Shown: positions 53,891-62,935, counted from the stretch's first letter. The stretch is DNA of 64,000 nucleotides from Aeromicrobium duanguangcaii (GCF_024508295.1 NZ_CP101990.1:248001-312000), one strand, 5' to 3'. A program made the numbers and translations. The notes: generated by a model not told the origin, from the letters alone.

Positions 53891-55768
53891 TCACTTGCGC
53901 TTGCGGGCGGTGCGGTTGCGCTCGCCGGCGTCGAGGATGACCTTGCGGATGCGCGCGTGGTTCGGGGTGACCTCGACGCACTCGTCCTCGCGGCAGAACT
54001 CCAGGCACTGCTCGAGCGACAGCTTCTTCGGCGGGATGACCTTCTCGAAGTTGTCGGCGGTCGAGGAGCGCACGTTCGACTGCTTCTTCTCCTTGGTGAT
54101 GTTGACGTCCATGTCGTCATCACGGGAGTTCTCGCCGACGATCATGCCCTCGTAGACCTCGGTACCGGGCTCGACGAACAGCGTGCCGCGCTCCTGCAGG
54201 TTGGTCATGGCGAACGACGTCACGGCGCCGGCGCGGTCGGCCACGAGCGAGCCCGAGGGACGCGTCGAGATCTCGCCGAACCAGGGCTCGTAGCCCTCGG
54301 AGATGTGGTGGGCGATGCCCGTGCCGCGGGTGTCGGTGAGGAACTCGGTCCGGAAGCCGATCAGGCCGCGGGCCGGGACCAGGAACTCCATGCGGACCCA
54401 GCCGGTGCCGTGGTTGACCATCTGCTCCATGCGGCCCTTGCGGACGGCCAGCAGCTGGGTGATGCCGCCGAGGTACTCCTCGGGGGCGTCGATCGTCAGG
54501 CGCTCGACCGGCTCGTGGACCTTGCCGTTGATCTCTCGCGTGACGACCTGCGGCTTGCCGACGGTCAGCTCGTAGCCCTCGCGACGCATCTGCTCGACGA
54601 GGATCGCCAGCGCGAGCTCACCGCGGCCCTGGACCTCCCACGCGTCGGGACGCTCGGTCGGGAGCACCTTGATCGAGACGTTGCCGATCAGCTCGGACTC
54701 GAGGCGGTCCTTGACCAGGCGGGCGGTGACCTTCGTGCCCTTCTCGCGGCCGGCCAGCGGCGACGTGTTGGTGCCGATGGTCATCGAGATCGCGGGCTCG
54801 TCGACGTGGATGAGCGGCAGCGCGACCGGGTTCTCGGGGTCGGCCAGCGTCTCGCCGATGTTGATGTCGCTGATGCCGGCGATGGCGACGATGTCACCGG
54901 GGCCCGCGGACTCGCCGGGCTTGCGATCGAGGGCCTCGGTGATCAGCAGCTCGGTGATCTTGACGCGCTCGACCGAGCCGTCGCGCTTCATCCACGCGAC
55001 CTGCTGGCCCTTCTTGAGCTCGCCCTCCTCGACGCGGACGAGGGCCAGACGGCCCAGGAAGGGGGAGGAGTCGAGGTTGGTGACGTGCGCCTGCAGCGGC
55101 GCGCCCTCGGTGTACTCGGGGGCGGGGACGTGCTCCATGATCGTCTGGAACAGCGGGATCAGGTTGTCGCCCTGGGGCAGGGTGCCGTCCTCGGGACGCT
55201 CCAGCGAGGCGACGCCGGCCTTGCCGGAGGCGTAGACGACGGGGAAGTCCAGCGCGTCGTCGGCGGCGTCCTCGGGCAGCAGGTCCATGAACAGGTCGTA
55301 CGTCTCGTCGACGACCTCGGCGATGCGGGCGTCGGGGCGGTCGACCTTGTTGACCACGAGGATGACGGGCATCTTGGCGGCCAGGGCCTTGCGCAGCACG
55401 AAGCGCGTCTGGGGCAGCGGGCCCTCGGAGGCGTCGACCAGCAGCACGACGGCGTCGACCATCGACAGGCCGCGCTCGACCTCGCCACCGAAGTCGGCGT
55501 GGCCGGGGGTGTCGATGATGTTGATCGTCACGACCTTGCCGGGGACGTCCTCAGAACCCGGTCCGGAGTACTTGACCGCCGTGTTCTTCGCGAGAATGGT
55601 GATGCCCTTCTCGCGTTCCAGGTCACCGGAGTCCATGACCCGGTCGGTCACTTCCTGGTGGTCGGAGTAGGCGCCCTGCTGTTGAAGCATCGCGTCGACG
55701 AGAGTGGTCTTGCCGTGGTCGACGTGGGCGACGATGGCTACATTGCGCAGATCAGAGCGTGTGGGCAC
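53891..55768 (-). CDS. typA: Ribosome-associated GTPase TypA/BipA
   Basis: 625 residues, GTG at 55768 with TAGAAT 7 nt upstream (leaderless). G-domain motifs: AHVDHGKTT (G1), DTPGHADFG (G3), NKVDRPDAR (G4). EF-G-like domains II, III and V follow, with the BipA-specific C-terminal domain (YEGMIVGENSRDDDMDVNIT). It acts in 50S assembly and stress or cold adaptation. The lysine/arginine-rich ending RNRTARKRK is typical for actinobacteria. Confidence 0.95.
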   Translation of the reverse strand: MPTRSDLRNVAIVAHVDHGKTTLVDAMLQQQGAYSDHQEVTDRVMDSGDLEREKGITILAKNTAVKYSGPGSEDVPGKVVTINIIDTPGHADFGGEVERGLSMVDAVVLLVDASEGPLPQTRFVLRKALAAKMPVILVVNKVDRPDARIAEVVDETYDLFMDLLPEDAADDALDFPVVYASGKAGVASLERPEDGTLPQGDNLIPLFQTIMEHVPAPEYTEGAPLQAHVTNLDSSPFLGRLALVRVEEGELKKGQQVAWMKRDGSVERVKITELLITEALDRKPGESAGPGDIVAIAGISDINIGETLADPENPVALPLIHVDEPAISMTIGTNTSPLAGREKGTKVTARLVKDRLESELIGNVSIKVLPTERPDAWEVQGRGELALAILVEQMRREGYELTVGKPQVVTREINGKVHEPVERLTIDAPEEYLGGITQLLAVRKGRMEQMVNHGTGWVRMEFLVPARGLIGFRTEFLTDTRGTGIAHHISEGYEPWFGEISTRPSGSLVADRAGAVTSFAMTNLQERGTLFVEPGTEVYEGMIVGENSRDDDMDVNITKEKKQSNVRSSTADNFEKVIPPKKLSLEQCLEFCREDECVEVTPNHARIRKVILDAGERNRTARKRK

Positions 55769-55879
55769 TCCATCGATTCTACTGCAGGGCCATGAGGTCC
55801 TTTCCCCTCCGGGGCGTAATGAACGTCACGAAGGTCACACCCTCGCAATAGTTGCATTCGCGTTAGTGTTTTGCGCGTC

Positions 55880-56329
55880 ATGACCACCTCCCCCCACGCC
55901 TGCGCCTTCGATGCCGTCCGAGAGTTCCTCGGCCGGGTCTTCACCACGGCCGAGGGCGAGTCCCTCGAGGCCGTCGCGAAGCTGAAACTGTCGTTCACGC
56001 AGGCCAGAGTGGTCTTCACGCTCGCTCACCACGACGGTCCCGCCGCCATCGGCGACCTGGCCGGCGCGGTGGGTCTGTCCGCCGCCGCTGTCGGACGCAA
56101 CATCGAGCAGCTGGTGCGCAAGAAGCTCGTCGTGCGCACCGAGAACCCCGAGGACCGACGGGTCAAGCTCGTCGCCGTCTCCGCACTCGGACGGAGTCTG
56201 GCCCAGAGCCACCTCAAGTCCAAGGAGGACGCCGTGCGCACGCTGCTCGACGCCCTCGAGCCCGAACAATGCCTCGCGCTCGTCGAGGCCCTCAAGCCAC
56301 TGAAGGAAGAAGTCTCCGATGTCAACTAG
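55880..56329 (+). CDS. MarR-family transcriptional regulator
   Basis: 149 residues, ATG at 55880. The winged helix (AIGDLAGAVGLSAAAVGRNI; ENPEDRRVKLVAVSALG) contains the DxR wing of MarR proteins. A TAGTGT at 55864-55869 may be the -10, and GCAATAGTTGC at 55845-55855 is a short dyad just above it, a possible operator. The MFS exporter overlaps its end by 11 bp, so it likely represses that pump. Confidence 0.9.
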   Translation: MTTSPHACAFDAVREFLGRVFTTAEGESLEAVAKLKLSFTQARVVFTLAHHDGPAAIGDLAGAVGLSAAAVGRNIEQLVRKKLVVRTENPEDRRVKLVAVSALGRSLAQSHLKSKEDAVRTLLDALEPEQCLALVEALKPLKEEVSDVN

Positions 56330-57932
56330 CCCGCCCGAAGGAGCCGCGGTCGACGACGACCGGATCACCGCGGACATCCTGAAGATCGCCGGCGTGGTCG
56401 TGCTCGGCGCGATCATGTCCATCCTGGACGTCACGGTCGTCAACGTCGCCCTGCCGACGTTCCAGACCGAGCTGTCCTCCACCGACGAGCCGCTGAAGTA
56501 CGCCACCGTGGCGTGGACGGCGACCGCCTACATGCTCGCGCTGGCGGCGGTCATCCCGCTCACCGGCTGGGCCGCCGACCGGTTCGGCACCAAGCGCCTC
56601 TACATGGCGGCCATCGGCCTGTTCACGCTCGGCTCGGTGCTGTGCGCGACCGCGTGGAACATCGAGGCCCTCATCGGCTTCCGCGTCCTGCAGGGGCTCG
56701 GCGGCGGCATGCTGATGCCGCTCGGCATGACGATCCTGACCCGCGCCGCCGGCCCGCACCGGATGGGCCGCCTCATGGCCATCCTGGGCATCCCGATGCT
56801 GCTCGGCCCGATCATGGGGCCGATCCTCGGTGGCGTCCTGATCGACTCCGCGTCGTGGCACTGGGTGTTCCTCATCAACGTGCCGATCGGCATCGTCGGC
56901 CTGGTCTACGCGTCCCGCGTGCTGCCCAAGGACGCACCCGAGCCGAGCGAGTCGCTCGACCGGGTCGGCCTGCTGCTGATGTCGCCAGGTCTGGCACTGC
57001 TGCTCTACGGCATCTCGTCGATCCCCGGCGAGGGCACGGCCCTGGCCGCCAAGGTGATCGTCCCGGCCGTCATCGGCCTGGCGCTGATCGCCGCGTTCGT
57101 CGTGTGGTCGTTCAAGCCGAAGCACCCGCTGCTCGACCTGCGCCTGCTGGGCAACCGCAATCTGCGCGTTTCGCTGATCGTGATGTTCCTGTTCGCCAGC
57201 GCGTTCTTCGGTGCGCTGCTGTTGGTGCCCACGTACTTCCAGCAGGTCCGCGGCGAGTCGGTCCTCATGGCCGGCCTGCTGGTGGCCCCGCAGGGCATCG
57301 GCGCGATGCTGACCATGCCGATCGCCGGCGCGCTCGTCGACCGCATCCCGGTCGGCCGCATCGTCCCGTTCGGCTTCCTGGGCATCCTGGTCGGCATGCT
57401 CGGGCTCGCCCAGAGCACCGATCCGGGCACGCCGTACTGGCACATCATCGGGTGGCTGTTCGTCATGGGGCTGGGCATGGGCGGCACGATGATGCCGATC
57501 TTCACGTCCGCGCTCAAGACGCTGACGTCGCACGAGGTGGCTCGCGGCTCGACGTTGCTCAACGTCGTCCAGCAGGTCGCCAGCGCCTCGGGCATCGCCG
57601 TGATCTCGGTCGTGCTGACCAACGGCATGCAGCGTGGCTCCGTCATCCCCGGCTCGGACAAGATCCCGAACGTCGACGGCGGCCTCACCCCGGCGCAGCT
57701 GGCCTCGCAGTCGCACACCGACCAGGGCGGCCAGCTGGTCCAGATGCTCGGTGTCACGCCGGCCCAGCTGCAGGACGGGTTCAGCGACCTGGCCCACGCG
57801 TTCGCGCAGTCGTACTGGGTCGCCTTCGCGGTGCTCGTCGTGACGCTCATCCCCGTCGCGTTCCTGCCCCGCAAGAAGGAGCCGGCGCGCCTGCTCGATG
57901 ACAAGGATCAGCCCCCGGCGATGATGCACTGA
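56319..57932 (+). CDS. MFS drug exporter, DHA2 (14-TMS) family
   Basis: 537 residues, ATG at 56319 inside the marR end, with GGAAGAAG upstream. Fourteen membrane helices with EmrB/QacA motifs: ILDVTVVNVALPTF in TM1, LTGWAADRFGTKRLY (motif A) and GFRVLQGLGGGMLMPLGMTI (motif B region). It should expel hydrophobic drugs with proton exchange. Coupled to its MarR regulator. A 20-bp hairpin terminator follows. Confidence 0.92.
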   Translation: MSTSPPEGAAVDDDRITADILKIAGVVVLGAIMSILDVTVVNVALPTFQTELSSTDEPLKYATVAWTATAYMLALAAVIPLTGWAADRFGTKRLYMAAIGLFTLGSVLCATAWNIEALIGFRVLQGLGGGMLMPLGMTILTRAAGPHRMGRLMAILGIPMLLGPIMGPILGGVLIDSASWHWVFLINVPIGIVGLVYASRVLPKDAPEPSESLDRVGLLLMSPGLALLLYGISSIPGEGTALAAKVIVPAVIGLALIAAFVVWSFKPKHPLLDLRLLGNRNLRVSLIVMFLFASAFFGALLLVPTYFQQVRGESVLMAGLLVAPQGIGAMLTMPIAGALVDRIPVGRIVPFGFLGILVGMLGLAQSTDPGTPYWHIIGWLFVMGLGMGGTMMPIFTSALKTLTSHEVARGSTLLNVVQQVASASGIAVISVVLTNGMQRGSVIPGSDKIPNVDGGLTPAQLASQSHTDQGGQLVQMLGVTPAQLQDGFSDLAHAFAQSYWVAFAVLVVTLIPVAFLPRKKEPARLLDDKDQPPAMMH

Positions 57933-57942
57933 TCGTCACCTG

Positions 57943-57985
57943 ACGACGAACGGCCCACCCGCACGGCGGGTGGGCCGTTCGTCGT
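57943..57985 (+). terminator. Strong hairpin terminator after the MFS gene
   Basis: A perfect 20-bp stem (57943-57962 with 57966-57985) with a 3-nt loop, followed by TT. Confidence 0.85.
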
Positions 57986-58013
57986 TCCCGGCATGACGTT
58001 CTACTGTTCCTCC

Positions 58014-58654
58014 GTGCCGACGCTCGAGACCCTGTTCGCCTTCGCGCTGACCTCGTTGGTCCTCATCGTCGTCCCGGGTCCCAGCGTGCTGTTCGTCGTC
58101 GGGCGGTCGCTGGCGCACGGGCGACGCGCGGGGATCCTCAGCGTGCTGGGCAACGGCTTGGGCGGGCTGCCGATCGTCGGCGCGGTCGCGCTGGGCTCGG
58201 CGCGCTCGTGGCCGACTCGGCCGCCGCGTTCACCGCCCTGAAGATCGCCGGTGCGGGGTACCTCATGTGGCTCGGGATCAAGGGGTTGCGTAGTGGGCGT
58301 GACGAGGGCGCGCTGGCCGACGGCGCCGCGGCCCCGGGGGTATCGCCGTGGCGCGCCCTCGCGGAGGGCTTCGGAGTCGGTGTCACCAATCCCAAGACGA
58401 TGGTCTTCTTCGTCGCGGTGCTGCCGCAGTTCGTCGATCTTGAGGCAGGCGCGGTGGCGGTCCAGATGCTCGTCCTCGGGGTCGTCTTCCTGGCGATCGC
58501 CGTGGTGTCCGACTCGGGGTGGGCGCTCGCGGCCGGCTCGGCGCGGGAGTGGTTCGTCAGCTCACCGGCCCGGCTCGTCGCGGTGCGACGCACCGGCGGT
58601 GCGATGCTGATCGGCTTGGGCGGAGCCCTGCTGCTGACCCGTCAGCGCAGCTGA
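58014..58654 (+). pseudogene. LysE/RhtB-family amino-acid exporter with frameshift
   Basis: GTG at 58014 has TACTGT 6 nt upstream, so expression signals are intact. The first 61 or so codons are a normal LysE start (LIVVPGPSVLFVVGRSLAHG, NGLGGLPIVGAVALG). Then, at about 58193-58200, the frame is lost; the family sequence resumes one base out of register (VADSAAAFTALKIAGAGYLM, NPKTMVFFVAVLPQFVD) and runs to 58654. Restoring one base in the GGG run at 58193-58195 would give a 213-residue protein of the usual length (ALGLGALVADS). So either one base is missing in a G-run of this assembly or the gene is recently broken. Confidence 0.8.
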
Positions 58655-58657
58655 GAC

Positions 58658-59959
58658 TCAGCGACGGCCCGCCTGCAGCGCGGCCCACACGCGGGCATCG
58701 GCGGTCTGGTAGCCGGGCAGGCGCATCTTCTTGCGGTAGGCGCGGACGGCCGTGGACGTGCGCGCGTCGTAGATCCCCGTGACGTTCACCTTCTGGCCCG
58801 AGGCGCGCAGCGACCGCTGCAGCCGGTGGACGGGCTCACCGACCTTGCCGCGCTTGAGGGCGATGGGGGTCTTGCCGCGAGACAGCAGGGCAGTCCAGAG
58901 GGGTCGCGTCGCGGCGCCATTGCGCGGCCACCCCAGGCTCGTGCGGTACGAGTTGACGGCCTTGGTCGTGCGGGCGTTCCAGCGGCCGGTGATGGTCGCC
59001 TTGTGGCCGGCGCGCCGCAGGAGGCACTGCAGGAGCTTGACGTCCTTGCCGCGCGAGCCCGCCTTGAGCGAGCGGTAGCGCTTCAGGGTCGGCGACATCT
59101 TGCAGACCTTCTGCTCCTTCTTGGCGCGCGATCCGCCGCCCAGCGCCAGGACGTTCTTGTCGATCGTGACGCGATGTCCGCCGTAGGAGACCGCCACGTT
59201 GTTGTGGTACTGGTGCACGCGGTCGCGCTTCCAGAACGAGTTCGACAGGTACGGGCCGCCGTTGGTGTTCGCCCGCTTGTTGGTCCAGGCGAACCACATC
59301 TGGTCGGGGAAGTCGAAGCCCTTGCGCTTCGCATGGCGTGCCTCGTCGACCGCCGCGATCGCGGCCGAGCCGCTGGAGTAGAGGCCGACCTTGTAGCCGC
59401 GCTTGTGGGACCGCGCGACGAACGCGTCGATGAACGTCAGGACGGCCGCGTCGCACCGACGGTTGGCGCGGTCGTACCACTCGATGTCGAGGTAGACCGC
59501 GTTCCCCTTGGCGAAACCGAACTGCGAAGCGCGGCGCGTGGCCTCGTCTGCGTCGGCGCGGGCCTGCTTGCGGGCCGTGGCGACGTCGTACGACATGTGC
59601 CGCTTCGTCGACTTCGAGTCGAAGCACGGGGCCTGGTAGCCGACGTGGATCGGCAGGAACAGCCAGCCGCGGTTCGCCTGGCGCTTGACCCAGGCGGGGC
59701 TGAGGTGCGGCTGCTTCGAGTCGTCGCAGTAGCGCGAGTTGCCCGAGGTGTAGATGCCGACGACCGCGTAGGGCGACGTGAGGTTCCAGGCGTCCATGAC
59801 CTGGTCGGACGGCGAGACGCACGTGTCGAAGGCGTACCCGGTGAACCGCTGGGGCGACCGCGGGTCCGCCGCGTGAGCCGGCGACGCCATCAGCGAGGCG
59901 ACGAGCAGGAGGCCGAGCACCAGGGCCAGACGGCGGGCGATCGGAGCGACGGCGGACAT
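58658..59959 (-). CDS. Secreted DUF1906 glycoside-hydrolase-like protein with peptidoglycan-binding domains
   Basis: 433 residues, ATG at 59959 with TACGCT 6 nt upstream (leaderless). A signal peptide ends at SPAHA-AD. Residues ~35-280 are a DUF1906/Rv2525c-like TIM barrel: RFTGYAFDTCVSPSDQVMDA, GIYTSGNSRYC, and VYLDIEWYD with the acidic pair. Two peptidoglycan-binding-1 type domains (~295-360 and ~370-433) follow. Probably acts on or in the cell wall; hydrolase activity in this family is not proven. Confidence 0.85.
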   Translation of the reverse strand: MSAVAPIARRLALVLGLLLVASLMASPAHAADPRSPQRFTGYAFDTCVSPSDQVMDAWNLTSPYAVVGIYTSGNSRYCDDSKQPHLSPAWVKRQANRGWLFLPIHVGYQAPCFDSKSTKRHMSYDVATARKQARADADEATRRASQFGFAKGNAVYLDIEWYDRANRRCDAAVLTFIDAFVARSHKRGYKVGLYSSGSAAIAAVDEARHAKRKGFDFPDQMWFAWTNKRANTNGGPYLSNSFWKRDRVHQYHNNVAVSYGGHRVTIDKNVLALGGGSRAKKEQKVCKMSPTLKRYRSLKAGSRGKDVKLLQCLLRRAGHKATITGRWNARTTKAVNSYRTSLGWPRNGAATRPLWTALLSRGKTPIALKRGKVGEPVHRLQRSLRASGQKVNVTGIYDARTSTAVRAYRKKMRLPGYQTADARVWAALQAGRR

Positions 59960-60041
59960 CGCTCCAGCGTAGGTGTGGGTTGCCGGGGTGCCAACCACTT
60001 GGCGAAATGAGCGTGGGCGAAAAGTGCCCGGGAAAGCGAGA

Positions 60042-60064
60042 ATCCCCGGCACGGAGCCGGGGAT
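60042..60064 (-). terminator. Hairpin terminator after tRNA-Phe
   Basis: A 9-bp stem, 60042-60050 with 60056-60064, loop ACGGA, just downstream of tRNA-Phe on the minus strand. Confidence 0.65.
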
Positions 60065-60070
60065 CTCAGG

Positions 60071-60147
60071 TGGTGGCCAGGGCCGGGGTCGAACCGGCGA
60101 CCTTCCGCTTTTCAGGCGGACGCTCGTACCAACTGAGCTACCTGGCC
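60071..60147 (-). tRNA. tRNA-Phe (anticodon GAA)
   Basis: The acceptor GGCCAGG pairs with CCTGGCC; the D arm, an anticodon loop CTGAAAA (GAA read from 60113-60111), and a T arm with GGTTCGACCC are all present. CCA is encoded (60073-60071). Confidence 0.95.
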
Positions 60148-60312
60148 GTGCTCTGACGAGCGACGTTCACCCTACCGCACCGGTCGGCGCGGGCCGCAAT
60201 CGGCCGGTATCAGGGCGGTCGCGGACGCCTCGTGGCACGTGAGCCGCCCGCGGCGCACTCAGGTGCGCGTCGGGCCGCCCGCGAACCTGCGTATCGAGAG
60301 AGAGAAGGAACG

Positions 60313-61026
60313 ATGTCCCCCACGCCCCTGCTGTTGCCCGGTCAGGCCGCCTCGCCGCCCGGACCGGCCGACATGACCATGATGTACGTCCTGCACCACG
60401 CGTTCCGCCGCGACGTGCAGGACTTCGCCCGGGCCGCGGCGGCGACGCCGCCGGGCGACCGTGCTCGCTGGTCCCGGCTCGGGAGCCGCTGGCAGCTGTT
60501 CACGCACGAGCTGCACCAGCACCACACGAAGGAGGACGAGATCCTCTGGCCGCTGCTGCTCGAGCGCGTGCGTGCGGCCGGCGACACCGAGGCCGAGCGG
60601 GTGCTGCACGAGATGGAGGCCGAGCACGCCGTCCTCGACCCGTTGCTGGCCGCGGCCTCGGCGGCGTTCGAGCGCCTTTCGGCCGGCGAGGACGACCGCG
60701 CGTACGACCTGCTGCGCGACACCCTCGGTGAGCTCGGGACCGTCCTGGGTCACCACCTCGGTCACGAGGAGAGCGCGGCCATCGAGATCCTGCAGCGGTA
60801 CGTGGGCGGGGACGAGTGGCACGAGCTGGAGCGGACGCGCTTTCGCACGAAGCAGACGCTGGCCGAGGCCCGGTGGTCCGTGCCGTGGGCGCTCAAGGGT
60901 CTGCCGGCCGAGGCGGAGCATCGGGTCCTGACGCTGGCGGGTCCGCCGCTGCGGATCATCAACGCCGTGTCCAAGCGCCGTTTCCGGGCCCAGGAGCAGG
61001 AGGCGTTCGGCTTCCCCGAGGCGTGA
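60313..61026 (+). CDS. Hemerythrin HHE-domain protein
   Basis: 237 residues, ATG at 60313 with GAGAAGGAA upstream. The four-helix HHE pattern is visible: MYVLHHAFRRD, LHQHHTKEDEILWPLL, EMEAEHAVLDPLL and LGHHLGHEESAAIEIL. These His/Glu residues would bind a diiron site for oxygen, NO or redox sensing. The C-terminal ~50 residues (WSVPWALKGLPAEAEHRVL) are typical of an actinobacterial subgroup. Physiological role unknown. Confidence 0.88.
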   Translation: MSPTPLLLPGQAASPPGPADMTMMYVLHHAFRRDVQDFARAAAATPPGDRARWSRLGSRWQLFTHELHQHHTKEDEILWPLLLERVRAAGDTEAERVLHEMEAEHAVLDPLLAAASAAFERLSAGEDDRAYDLLRDTLGELGTVLGHHLGHEESAAIEILQRYVGGDEWHELERTRFRTKQTLAEARWSVPWALKGLPAEAEHRVLTLAGPPLRIINAVSKRRFRAQEQEAFGFPEA

Positions 61027-61046
61027 CGACGGCCCCGTGAGACGAC

Positions 61047-61076
61047 GAAACCCCGCCCCCTGAGGGGCGGGGTTTC
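61047..61076 (+). terminator. Bidirectional hairpin terminator
   Basis: A perfect 13-bp stem (61047-61059 with 61064-61076) with loop CTGA lies between the hemerythrin gene and the convergent tRNA-Asp, serving both. Confidence 0.8.
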
Positions 61077-61081
61077 AGCAC

Positions 61082-61158
61082 TGGCGACCCCGACGGGACT
61101 CGAACCCGCGACCTCCGCCGTGACAGGGCGGCGCGCTAACCAACTGCGCCACGGGGCC
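61082..61158 (-). tRNA. tRNA-Asp (anticodon GTC)
   Basis: The acceptor GGCCCCG pairs with CGGGGTC (one G-U); the anticodon loop is CTGTCAC (GTC from 61124-61122); the T arm has GGTTCGAGTCC. CCA is encoded (61084-61082). The gluQRS gene, whose product modifies queuosine in tRNA-Asp, lies 70 bp upstream on the same strand. Confidence 0.95.
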
Positions 61159-61228
61159 TCATGCTGTGCGGATCAACCGCGACCGCAAGACTACCTGACG
61201 CCTTCGGGAGACTCCAAAACGGGGTGGG

Positions 61229-62095
61229 TCATGGCGTGACGATCCACGGATCCAGGCTGATTTCCCAAGGGTCGAGCTCGCTGAGCAGGGCCTCGGGGGA
61301 GCGCGCGCCGACGCCCAGCGACGCACCGATGAGATCCCACGCCTGGGCGGGGGTGAGGTCGCGCAGGGTCACCGCTCCGTCGCGCTTGGCCAGCCGCCGG
61401 CCGTCGGCGGTGAGAGCCAGCGGGACGTGCGCGTAGGTCGCGGCGGGCAGGCCCAGCGTGTGAGCGAGGTACGCCTGGGCCGGAGCGGCGTCCAGGAGGT
61501 CGGCGCCCCGCACGACCTGGTCGACACCCTGATCGCCGTCGTCCACGACCACCGCGAGGTTGTAGGCGTGGGCGCCGTCCCCGCGCCGCAGCACGAGGTC
61601 GTCGACGTGGCCCGTGATCTCGCCGCGCAGCTCGTCGCGGACCGTCCACTCGTCGGCCTCGGCGCGGAGCCTGATCGCCGGAGGGCGCTCGGCGCGCCGG
61701 GCCGCCCGCTCGGACTCGGTCAGGTCCCGGCAGGTGCCCGGGTAGGAGCCCGGGGGAGCGTGCGGGGCCCGCACGGCGTCGGCGATCTCACGACGCGTGC
61801 AGAAGCACTCGAAGGTCAGCCCGGCGTCCGTCAGGCGAGCCAGTGCGGCGGCGAAGAGGTCGTCACGGTCGGACTGGCGGACGACGGGCGGGTCCCACGT
61901 CAGCCCGAGGGCCGCGAGGTCGTCCAGCTGGCTGCGCTCGAACTCGGGTCGTGACCGCTGCCGGTCGAGGTCCTCGACCCGAACCAGGAAGCGCCGATTG
62001 CTCGCCCGCGCGAACAGCCAGGCGAGGATCGCGGTGCGCAGGTTCCCCAGGTGCAGGTCACCGGACGGGGAAGGTGCGAATCGGCCGGCGGACAC
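61229..62095 (-). CDS. gluQRS: Glutamyl-Q tRNA(Asp) synthetase
   Basis: 288 residues, GTG at 62095 with TAGGCT 6 nt upstream (leaderless). It is a truncated GluRS without an anticodon-binding domain: HIGH-like HLGN, zinc-site FECFCTRREI and a second Cys in YPGTCR, and KMSKS-like KRDGA. It charges glutamate onto queuosine at position 34 of tRNA-Asp. Its presence implies that the organism makes or salvages queuosine. tRNA-Asp is the next gene downstream. Confidence 0.92.
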   Translation of the reverse strand: MSAGRFAPSPSGDLHLGNLRTAILAWLFARASNRRFLVRVEDLDRQRSRPEFERSQLDDLAALGLTWDPPVVRQSDRDDLFAAALARLTDAGLTFECFCTRREIADAVRAPHAPPGSYPGTCRDLTESERAARRAERPPAIRLRAEADEWTVRDELRGEITGHVDDLVLRRGDGAHAYNLAVVVDDGDQGVDQVVRGADLLDAAPAQAYLAHTLGLPAATYAHVPLALTADGRRLAKRDGAVTLRDLTPAQAWDLIGASLGVGARSPEALLSELDPWEISLDPWIVTP

Positions 62096-62118
62096 GCCTC
62101 GAGCCTAGTGCGGCGGAC

Positions 62119-62853
62119 TCAGGCCACCTCGCTGCGGCGAGCCGACGCGACGGCGCTCGCCGCCCCCTGCGTCCACGGCTCACCGTGGCCCGGGAGGACG
62201 AGGCTGGCGTCGGTCGCCGCGATCCGCTCCAGCGAGCGGCGAGCCTGCACAGCGTCCTTGGTGCCCGCGCGGGCGACGATCCGCGGGCCGCGGCGGCCCG
62301 TGTACGGATCGAGCGTCACCAGTGCGTCGCCGGTCAGGACCACGTCCAGCGCGGGGATGTGCAGGACGCAGTGCCCGTCCGTGTGACCGGCGGTGGGGAC
62401 GACCGTGATGCCGTCGGGACTGGACCCGACGCCGAGGGAATCCACCTGTTCGACGCCCTCGACCCGCAGGGCCCCCGCCCTCACCATCCGGGCCAGGATC
62501 GGCGCGGCCGCGGGGTACCGCAGCGGGTAGAACAGACGGGGCCGGCCGGGACGGTAGCGGTACGGATGCGCGGCGATGCGGTGATCGCCGGGGTGCACCC
62601 AGACGCGGGCGCCGGACTCGCGCCGCGCCTTGGCGGCGAAGCCCAGGTGGTCGAAGTGGGCGTGGGTCAGGACGACGTCGGTCACCTCGTCCGGCGTGCG
62701 GCCGAGGGCGGCGAGCGCCTCCTGCGCATAGCGCCAGGTCCGGGGGAACCCGGCGTCGACGAACATGAGCAGGTCGCCCAGCTCGATCAGGTAGCAGTTC
62801 GTGTCGGCGTCCTCGATCCGGACGATCCCGGGCTCCAGGTGCTCGATTCCCAT
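62119..62853 (-). CDS. MBL-fold metallo-hydrolase
   Basis: 244 residues, ATG at 62853 with GGAGG upstream. Metal motifs THAHFDHLG, TAGHTDGHCVLH, and the bridging Asp in GDALVTLD, plus a final LPGHGEPW, are intact. The fold covers lactonases, glyoxalase II and phosphodiesterases; the substrate is unknown. It ends 24 bp before gluQRS. Confidence 0.88.
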   Translation of the reverse strand: MGIEHLEPGIVRIEDADTNCYLIELGDLLMFVDAGFPRTWRYAQEALAALGRTPDEVTDVVLTHAHFDHLGFAAKARRESGARVWVHPGDHRIAAHPYRYRPGRPRLFYPLRYPAAAPILARMVRAGALRVEGVEQVDSLGVGSSPDGITVVPTAGHTDGHCVLHIPALDVVLTGDALVTLDPYTGRRGPRIVARAGTKDAVQARRSLERIAATDASLVLPGHGEPWTQGAASAVASARRSEVA

Positions 62854-62935
62854 GACGACCTCCGTGGCGGCTTGCGGGAGTCGTACCCACGAGATCGCGG
62901 GTCATTCCCGGATCGCGCCTCGGAACGCCGGGGGA

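Noticed and set aside
58190-58200. Programmed frameshift in the LysE gene
   Set aside because: No slippery heptamer or downstream stem-loop is visible; a lost base in a G-run is simpler.
60071-61158. tRNA genes as integration sites
   Set aside because: No integrase, direct repeat of a tRNA 3' end or compositional shift is seen near either tRNA.
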